A stretch of 13,327 nt of DNA from Euperipatoides rowelli (lineage: Eukaryota > Onychophora > Udeonychophora > Euonychophora > Peripatopsidae), in NCBI GenBank assembly GCA_003024985.2, contig PXIH01S0034996.1; one strand, given 5' to 3'. Every line of letters begins with the position of its first letter. The stretch's first letter is position 1. The notes below the pieces were generated by a model. The model worked only from the letters and a program-made list of their open reading frames with translations, searched no databases and was not told the origin of the DNA. Shown piece after piece: positions 7,020 to 13,327 of the stretch. A program made the translations under genes and the position numbers.

Positions 7020-8130
7020 TGAGATAACGAAACTCAGGTACATAGATTCTAGATGGACACCAGATGGAGTCACTGATCGGGTTGTGGTTATTTTCAACAA
7101 GTAAATATAATAATTTTTGCATCTACTGATGAATGGATACTTAGACATAACATCTTTGTCATTGAATTTTCTGATTGTTTTGACTAGTGGTTGGGCAATA
7201 AACTTCACATTTACTTTCATCCCAAAAACAACCAATGGTGTAAGACCATGTCAAATGCTGGCATGCTGCAGCCTTAATTTTTTATTTACAGTTCTAACCT
7301 ACATACACCTGAATCACACTGCGAAATAAACAACTATACCCCAATACAATGAAAATCAATAGGAGCATTGGAGCAATAAACCTTTTTTGATCAATTTTGT
7401 CATTTTTACTCAACTACCGTTGGCCCAACCATTAACCAATCAACAGCAGGTTTGGTGAATGAAGGCTGATGTGAAGTTTTATACCCAGACACTTCTTGGA
7501 TAGATCCTTCACAGAAGAATTTTTAAAATTTTTTTTTTGAAAAACATTGAAAATTAATACCGATTCAAATTTGGGCTTCCATACCTCAATTTTCATTGAT
7601 GTATTCTCATTTTAATGTCATCCAAGAAAGGAAAAATAATTTAATTTTGTCCAGGTTTTTCTAAAATACAAATAAAGACCTTCTTGTCAAAATGGATCGA
7701 CAAGAGAAACATAAACATTGAATAAAGCATCGTATATTTTCATGTGATTAACATTACAAGACAATAGGCTACATGCTATTGATTATATTCAAATTGTAAT
7801 CAAAATACTTTAAAACATGTTATTTTTATAATTAATATATATCAGTAAAATCGTTTATAAAACATAAGTTTAGTGTCCACCATTTTTTGAAGTGGGATTT
7901 CCTTTACTAACCTTGGGATTTTCCAGGTTTGTCCGAGATTTTGAATATTGTCGCCCAATGTTTTTTTCAGTCGCCAAAATCAAAGTAACTAATAAAGTTT
8001 TCACCAGATTTTTATTTAGGCTATGTGCTAAAATTTGATTAAAAAAAAATTAATGAAATTATTACAGTTGAATAAAAGTAAAAAAAAAAGTATTTATTTT
8101 TCAAGATATCAATTTTTTCCAATTCTTTTA
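7020..8130. other. Intergenic, no confident gene
   Basis: Short frames overlap on both strands at 7005-7329, neither persuasive. A splice-acceptor-like TTTTTTATTTACAG ends at 7291 on the plus strand, with frames that stop within 20 codons and AATAAA at 7375-7380, so a terminal exon is possible but unsupported. A 6-bp hairpin CAATAG/CTATTG lies near 7762-7781. The remainder is AT-rich with A and T runs. Confidence 0.35.
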
Positions 8131-8320
8131 CATTGGTAGCTATTTCGCACAAATTTGTACATATTTCATCACATTGTTCCCATTTTGCCACATTGGTGCC
8201 CATTTCTCCACCATTGGTGCCAATTTCTCAACACATTTGGGCCCAATTTCACCACATTGGGTCACATTTTGTACAAATTAGTATCGCATTTCATCACATT
8301 GGTGGCCATTTCACCAAATG
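8131..8320 (+). repeat. 21-bp minisatellite, about 9 diverged units
   Basis: Units resembling ATTGGTGCCCATTTCACCAC repeat with a period of 19 to 22 bases, mostly 21, from 8131 to 8320. Neighbouring units differ by several bases, with the centre (about 8190-8265) best conserved. Because 21 is divisible by three, two plus-strand frames stay open through the array and give His-Ile-Gly-rich heptad peptides. I regard these as a by-product, since two frames are open at once and neither has a good start or any domain. Confidence 0.8.
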
Positions 8321-8329
8321 TGGTTAATG

Positions 8330-8735
8330 GTGATCAGATTAGACAACAAGGGCCTACTCTAAGGATGGGGATCCTTTTGGCTTTGAAGGCCGCTTGTCAC
8401 TTCACGGTTTATCATAAAACTGAACTCTTTACATGTACCGTATACAATAAATTTTGTCAAAATTATAATAACAGGTACCTTCCTGAATATAAATGTCTTT
8501 TTAGGAACCCATACACAATTCAACAGTTTTAGGTTCATTTAAGTGAACCTTTTCATATAAAAATAATCATTAAGAGCAGTTAATTTTTAAACATCATGCT
8601 TTAAAACTAATGATTTATTTTATTTTGATTATTTAAAATACACTCCATTTGAGAATGTTTAATTTTTAGAATATAAATGATGATATGTAATGGACAAAGT
8701 ATGCCAAAAGTATATTCCGAACACCTCAAAAGACC
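8330..8735. other. Intergenic with one near-palindrome
   Basis: This stretch holds the tail of the minisatellite-derived open frame (to 8532), the near-palindrome at 8531-8550, and AT-rich sequence. I see no gene. Confidence 0.4.
8531..8550. repeat. Near-palindrome AGGTTCA-N6-TGAACCT
   Basis: Two perfect 7-base arms (8531-8537 and 8544-8550) flank TTTAAG. The half-site GGTTCA resembles nuclear-receptor half-sites (RGKTCA class) in an inverted arrangement with a 6-base spacer. No adjacent promoter or gene supports function, and palindromes of this size arise by chance. Confidence 0.35.
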
Positions 8736-8737
8736 AA

Positions 8738-8778
8738 AGTGGCAAAAAGCTAAATGGTTCGAATCCTGATCTGCCACT
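8738..8778 (+). repeat. tRNA/SINE-like relic with exact B box
   Basis: GGTTCGAATCC (8756-8766) matches the RNA polymerase III B box exactly. It lies between AGTGGCA (8738-8744) and TGCCACT (8772-8778), a perfect 7-bp stem the length of a tRNA acceptor stem. The whole is only 41 bases: D and anticodon arms are absent and the T stem pairs at two positions only, so it is not a functional tRNA gene. A tRNA-derived SINE remnant is the best reading. Confidence 0.4.
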
Positions 8779-8779
8779 A

Positions 8780-9630
8780 TGCATATAATTTGCGGTTTTA
8801 CTAGTCATTCATTTGCTAAGCAAAAATTTAATATTATGAATATAATGGGGACATTTTCCTTTCATCTTTAATCAAAGCTGCCATGTCTTATCAAATACAG
8901 AAAGGTTCTTTAACCAACATATCATTAGTGTGAATTGAAATGCAGAGCTACAATATTTTTTTCTGAAGACCGAGTTCAAACTAAGATATAGACTGGTATT
9001 CATAAAATCTTTACATCATTACAAAAAAATCTTGTAAAAAAAATGATATATAGTAGTGAAATGTTTATGGCAAAATGTAGAATGCATGCTGGATATCAAC
9101 AGGTGGCGTTGCAATATTGTGTAATTTTTAAGCAATGACTGTGCACCACTATATTGGGAATTAATCGTTAAATAATTCCATAATGCCACATTTCACAATA
9201 AAAGGATTGGGGAACAGTTGGACAAGGCCACAATAAAATACTCTACCCCTTTAATCATCAAAATGTGAGTGGGGTTGGTACAGTCCCTGGTGCTCATAAA
9301 TGATGAACAGTATACTGTCATTTTTTATTAACTATTTGTTACAACAAAAAAAATAGCAATAGACAAAATTTCATTTGTTATACTAATTTTTAAATAAAAA
9401 TTAAAAAAAAAAGTGTTTTTCTTTAAGAAATGTAACCACAATGTGAAAATGATGGAGGAATTAACACAACAATTTTTAAAAACAAAATTATTGCAGTCTT
9501 CTGATATTTTTTGTCAATTACGTGATCAGCAAAAAAAAATTTTCTAATAAACATTTAACAGAAAGATAAAAAGAACATTTTGAGGGAATTATGGGTAGGG
9601 GATCAATCCTTTCTTTGGACAGGCCCATAA
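8780..9630. other. Intergenic, no gene seen
   Basis: AT-rich with many A and T runs and a small TTTGC/GCAAA palindrome around 8813-8825. No open frame, RNA gene or transposon end could be supported. Confidence 0.45.
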
Positions 9631-9633
9631 TAA

Positions 9634-10055
9634 GTCAATTTGACAATTTTGGTCACAATAGCTCAAATGACATGAAATTTATAAGGAACGGACAGAAATA
9701 ATTTTATTTTTATACAATGTTTATTGATTTTTATAAAAACTCAGGTAAAATTAAATCAAGCCAATTTCAATTTGCCAATTTTAGTCCAGATAAGTGAGGA
9801 CTGTATATGGAACAGAGAGAGGGGTCTCTAAGCACTCTATCTACTCATAGAATCGTAGAAGGCCAATTTTCCAAGTTTAGCCCAGATAAGTCAAAGGGCA
9901 TAGGACTATATGGAACAGACAGACAGGCTCTCTGGGCACCCTAGCTACTCACAGAATCATAGTAAGCGAATTTGCCAAGTTTATCCAGATAGGCCAAAAC
10001 CAAAGAGCATGTGAATGTATATGCAACAGCTAGACAGACCGGTCTAAAGTGTTTG
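9634..10055 (+). repeat. Diverged tandem repeat of about 105 bp, first block
   Basis: Units start with AATTTGCCAAGTTTA-like sequence at about 9634, 9768, 9864 and 9968. Shared order within units: CCAGATAAGTC, CAAAGGGCAT, TATATGGAACAGACAGAC, CTCTCTGGGCACCCTA, CTACTCACAGAATCATAG. The 9768-9864 and 9864-9968 spacings are 96 and 104 bases; the first unit is longer and has an AT-rich tail. Units differ by roughly a fifth to a third by eye. A minus-strand hydrophobic frame (9941-10165) runs partly through this block and is probably chance. Confidence 0.7.
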
Positions 10056-10505
10056 TCGATGAAAATAATTATAATCTTTAAAAATATAAAAAACACTAAT
10101 AAAATAACTATAAATACAACATAGAGACCAAAAAGTAAACCATTTAATAGCGGCCATGCTTGCACACAATTGATTTATTATAGGTTTTTACTTTATTGGA
10201 ATGCCAATGGGTTTTTAATTAGAATATCGTACAATTTATTATTGAATCAATATTTAATTACTTAAATATACTGTAAGTTAATAACTAGCTATTATTTTTA
10301 CTGAAATGAGTGAAGCATTTAAACCGTTTCAATATAGGCTACTGGTAATTGTTTTTATTCCACTCGAGTAGCTGATTTTTTTGAAATTATAAAAATATAT
10401 TTTCATTTTGTCTTTCGAACCCTGGTAATATATTTAACTTTATATAATTTTTACCTATTACTATGCTATAGGCATATTTCTCTGATACAAACTATGCTGC
10501 TCGTA
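10056..10505. other. AT-rich interruption between two satellite blocks
   Basis: About 450 bases of AT-rich sequence separate the two blocks of the 105-bp repeat. It contains the 8-base palindrome ACTCGAGT near 10363 but no gene and no matched terminal repeats. It could be an insertion into one array or the remains of decayed units. Confidence 0.4.
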
Positions 10506-10511
10506 TAATGT

Positions 10512-10690
10512 CAATTTGACAAGTTTAATACAGATAGGTCAAAGAGAATGGAATGAACAGTTTATGGGACAGACATGGGTACCCTATGCTACTCCATAGA
10601 ATCACAGTACGGTAAGTCAATTTGTCAAGTTTGGTTCTGAAAGGTCAAAGAGCGAGGAAATTTATGGGGAAATAAATACTTTCATTTTTA
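10512..10690 (+). repeat. Diverged tandem repeat of about 105 bp, second block
   Basis: Two more units begin at 10512 and 10618 (spacing 106) with the same landmarks: AATTTGACAAGTTTA, CAGATAGGTCAAAGAG, GGGACAGACA, GGGTACCCTA, CTACTCCATAGAATCACAGT. The last unit ends AAATTTATGGGGAAATAAATAC followed by TTTCATTTTTATA (shown in two parts), matching the AT-rich tail of the first unit of the 9634 block. The two blocks therefore belong to one family. Confidence 0.65.
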
Positions 10691-10825
10691 TATATGGTAT
10701 ATACAGTGGATTTTGGTATAATTTAATCTAATGAAAATTATTCAATAATTACGAAGTTCATTAATTAACTTGAAGGTGAGGATGGCAAGGAGGGAAATAC
10801 TGGACTGTGATTAATTAGGAATCAA

Positions 10826-10984
10826 CAGTGGTCAACCAAATGCCTCAGCAGCTAACATATAGTAGGCTATTATATTGTATATACAGCCTACTGTGTATAG
10901 AGGTGTCAATAATGTCGATTGCGATCAACTGGTCGCTCGCCAGATGCTTTTTGGTAGACCGCCAATAATTTTCAAAAACCACTG
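10826..10984. mobile_element. Candidate small hAT-like element
   Basis: CAGTGGTCAACC starts at 10826 and the reverse complement of the other end (10984 backwards) starts CAGTGGTTTTTG, so only about seven terminal bases match. Flanks GGAATCAA (10818-10825) and AAAATCAA (10986-10993) agree at six of eight bases, allowing a one-base offset, consistent with a decayed 8-bp target duplication. The right part has GGTCGCTCGCC then TTTTTGGTAGACCGCC, a style of sequence seen in old hAT-derived repeats. Inside lies a hairpin AGTAGGCT/AGCCTACT (10861-10868, 10885-10892). No coding capacity is seen. Confidence 0.35.
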
Positions 10985-10989
10985 AAAAA

Positions 10990-11998
10990 TCAATAATTAA
11001 AATAACAATTAATAATAAAGAAAAATAAGTTTGTTTTTATACTAATATAATTCCTTTTTTTATAGTTATATATTACATATTTAGTCACAACTATCTGCTC
11101 TTCTGCTTTTAATAATAGTAGACTAATTAATTGCATAATAGTGGTGATACGTAATTAACTTTAAATGTATGCCCGGGGGGGGGGGGATATGAGAATTTAA
11201 AATTAAGTCGGCTGCTTAGTTATTTTACTTTTTGTTTGTAAAAGTGATTCAAATGTACAAAGGCCTATAGCTACATTATAAATATAAATGGACTGAAATA
11301 ATTTTTCAACTCACCTAAAGAAGATTCACGATTTAAACATGATAAATTCATTAATTAATTTTCTCAGATTTAATCTCCCTTTCAATTGTAATATTACATT
11401 TATTATCACATTATAATATATTGGTCGGGTGCAAATACCCTAAAAAAAAAAAAAAAAAAGTTTTCTTGTGAAATTTACAGTTAGAAAGTGGTAATTTTTT
11501 TTTTTTGTTTTAAATTAATCATTGTCATGGCCAAAATAATTCCCACAATGATAAGTATTAAAAGAAATCTCGTACATTCAGGGCCCTCGCTAAGGCCCTA
11601 TGGTTGGGAGGGAAGGGGCAAGAACCCACAAAATTGCCAAGACAATATTTTTTTTTTGCCAACTTTAAAACATTTTTTTTAATTGGAAACGAACAAGTGA
11701 TGTATTCATAATGATTTTTAAGTACACTTTAGTTCCCCCCCCCCCTCATGACGTATCTACATATTTTGGGGGCCCCTGCAGGAAAATTAAAGGGCACTTT
11801 CACAAAGTTTAATTTGATAAGCCTTTTTTTTAGTTGTCTGGAAGTTTTAATGTCTTAATGTTGGTCAATTTCCTTGATAAAAAAAATTATTATGAAGCAG
11901 CCAAATTTAAAAACTAATTGCTGGTGAATTAAAATATTGCTAGAGGATATAATTCTAAATATTTAATAACAATCAAGTTGAATCAACATAAAGACAAG
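10990..11998. other. Intergenic with homopolymers, no gene seen
   Basis: Contains G12 (11175-11186), A18 (11442-11459), C11 (11735-11745) and several T runs. The A18 tract could be an old retroposed tail, but I found no flanking duplication. A GC-richer patch, GGGCCCTCGCTAAGGCCC near 11581-11598, and TTTTGGGGGCCCCTGCAGG near 11764-11782 might be remnants of transposon ends, without matched duplications. Confidence 0.35.
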
Positions 11999-12508
11999 AA
12001 TCGAATATAAAATTGTATCTTATTTTAAGAATTGTCTGGAAATAAACCGAATTGAAGTATTGTTCAAAAAATTATATCCATCAGTAGATTTACATTATGA
12101 AGAAAAATTAAATAGTGACTAAATAAAACTTATGATTTGAAAATAAAATGTACAGTAACGTATCATACTAGAATCAATGCTTGCCTGTTAGTGATGGAAA
12201 ATTCAAGGAATTAAACATGATTGAGCTTGACTTTGATAATACAAAAAATTCCTTTTCTTCAATCTTTGCCGCTTTTTTCCCTGATCGTCTGCTTAAAAAG
12301 AAAAAAGGTGCGCGCAAGAGTGACCTCAAAACTAAAATTTGTGATTTTAATCAAACTGACAGTCACTATTATAGCTATTTCTTTCATGAACATGAGTAGT
12401 ATTTTATAGCAACCAATAAGCAACTCAAAATTTCCTTTGATTTTTAATGTGGGTTAATTAATTTTAAGCTAAATAATAGCCTAACTGTTTTCCATTTTCA
12501 CAAAAGAT
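11999..12508 (+). repeat. 510-bp tandem unit, copy 1
   Basis: This copy begins AATCGAATATAAAATTG and runs directly into copy 2, with an offset of 510 bases. Only two copies are present; the sequence before 11999 does not match the end of the unit. It includes an AT-rich first third, a basic-coding patch (KKKKGARKSDLKTK in the frame 12215-12399) and CAACCAATAAGC near the end. The frame here is open for about 60 codons from ATG 12218 but is broken in copy 2, so coding is doubtful. No terminal inverted repeat was found. Confidence 0.85.
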
Positions 12509-13020
12509 AATCGAATATAAAATTGTATCTTATTTTAAGAATTGTCTGGAAATAAACCGAATTGAAGTATTGTTCAAAAAATTATATCCATCAGTAGATT
12601 TAAATTATGAAGAAAAATTAAATAGTGACTAAATAAAACTTATGATTTGAAAATAAAATGTACAGTAACATACTGACTGGAATCAATGATTGTCTGTTAG
12701 TGATGGAAAATTCAAGGAACATTATGATTAAGCTTGACTTTGATAAGACAAAAACTTCCTTTTCTTCAATCTTTGTCCCTTTTTTGATTTTTCCCTCCTG
12801 ATCGTCTGCTTAAAAAGAAAAAAGGTGCGCGCAAGAGTGACCTCAAAACTAAAATTTGTGATTTTAATCAAACTGACAGTCACTATTATAGCTATTTATT
12901 TCATGATCTTGAGTAGTATTTTATAGCAACCAATAAGCAACTCAAAATTTCCTTTGATTTTTTTAATGTGGGTTAATTAATTTTAAGTTAAATAATAACG
13001 GTTTCCCATTTTTATAAAAT
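12509..13020 (+). repeat. 510-bp tandem unit, copy 2
   Basis: This copy sits head-to-tail with copy 1. The first 158 bases after its start differ at about one position. A middle stretch (about 12667-12798) has many substitutions and an insertion of about ten bases (GATTTTTCCC-type). The block from CTGATCGTCTGC to ATAGCTATTT (about 12799-12897) is identical by eye, followed by more changes and another identical stretch. The insertion introduces a TGA in the frame that is open in copy 1. Confidence 0.85.
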
Positions 13021-13327
13021 CTTATGATTCCTAAACAAAAGTTGGATTGCAAATCTTGCCAAATTGAAATCGTTTTTTTTTTCATCTTGGCAATCTATCC
13101 TAACTACCATTTTTTCAACAGTTTTTGCCAACTTGTACATTGGATATTCAGTAGTTGTTTTTAATGTTTCATGTGTCAAAAAAATTCCAGAACCAACCCT
13201 GCTCATACCAAATCAAGTCATGCATATTCATTGCTTGCCAAAATATTCATACATACCCGGTACCAACTTGATGAGAAAAGAAACAAAAATAAAATGTTAA
13301 CGATAACTTAAAAAAAACTCAACCCAA
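13021..13327. other. Window end with overlapping open frames on both strands
   Basis: A minus-strand frame at 13012-13206 starts with a real ATG, is preceded by TGA six bases upstream of it, and gives a 64-residue charged peptide. A plus-strand frame at 13064-13300 starts with TTG and gives 78 residues. They overlap, so at most one is coding, and neither has a recognisable domain. An exon cut by the window edge is possible; I do not call a gene. Confidence 0.3.

Noticed and set aside
7005-7329. Overlapping frames on both strands
   Set aside because: Neither has a domain or good splice boundaries on both sides. The acceptor ending at 7291 is noted only as a possibility.
8131-8320. CRISPR array
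   Set aside because: There are no unique spacers between constant repeats. Units are contiguous and diverged, in an animal-type sequence.
8133-8532. Two plus-strand frames over the minisatellite
   Set aside because: Both are open because the repeat period is a multiple of three; no start context or domain supports translation.
8738-8778. Functional tRNA gene
   Set aside because: D and anticodon arms are missing, the T stem pairs poorly, and the length is 41 bases.
9941-10165. 74-residue minus-strand frame resembling a membrane protein
   Set aside because: It runs partly through the diverged 105-bp repeat, and its hydrophobicity follows from base composition.
11581-11782. Transposon bounded by GGGCCC-type ends
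   Set aside because: The ends match for only a few bases and the 8-base flanks do not agree.

Overview
The window looks like nuclear DNA from an animal, most likely an invertebrate. It is AT-rich and sparse in genes, with spliceosome-type signals, AATAAA/ATTAAA poly(A) signals, remnants of cut-and-paste transposons, minisatellites and long homopolymer runs. There is no operon structure, Shine-Dalgarno pattern or CRISPR array. I cannot name the species. Five ambiguous bases (four between 638 and 652, one at 4804) suggest draft assembly.

Layout. 1-890: noncoding, with a short recurring motif and a strong hairpin at 583-610. 892-1285: a decayed plus-strand reading frame with one in-frame stop and one frameshift, ending on a poly(A) signal; it looks like the 3' end of an old mobile-element gene. 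1741-1787: a hAT-like transposon end. 1800-3300: intergenic, with weak direct repeats. 3353-3749: a 397-bp MITE with perfect 21-bp terminal inverted repeats between TA dinucleotides, whose two ends both fold into hairpins. 3911-5716 (minus): the only confident gene, an intronless poly-C2H2 zinc-finger protein with 17 zinc-binding fingers and one vestigial finger. 6604-6713 (minus): a plausible terminal coding exon of a second, unidentified gene. 6974-7003: a 10-bp stem-loop. 8131-8320: a 21-bp minisatellite. 8738-8778: a B-box sequence inside a 7-bp stem, probably a SINE or tRNA relic. 9634-10055 and 10512-10690: two blocks of one diverged repeat of about 105 bp, separated by about 450 bp. 10826-10984: a candidate small hAT-like element. 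11999-13020: a head-to-tail duplication of a 510-bp unit with patchy divergence.

How parts relate. Nothing indicates a multi-gene pathway. The zinc-finger protein is probably a nuclear DNA-binding factor in repeat-rich surroundings, and the rest is mostly transposon and satellite debris. The most distinctive signals are the finger substitutions in the zinc-finger array, the ambiguous base that could be a stop in that gene, the hairpin-ended MITE, and the 510-bp tandem pair with near-identical blocks beside diverged ones. I found no evidence for a wholly new biological system.
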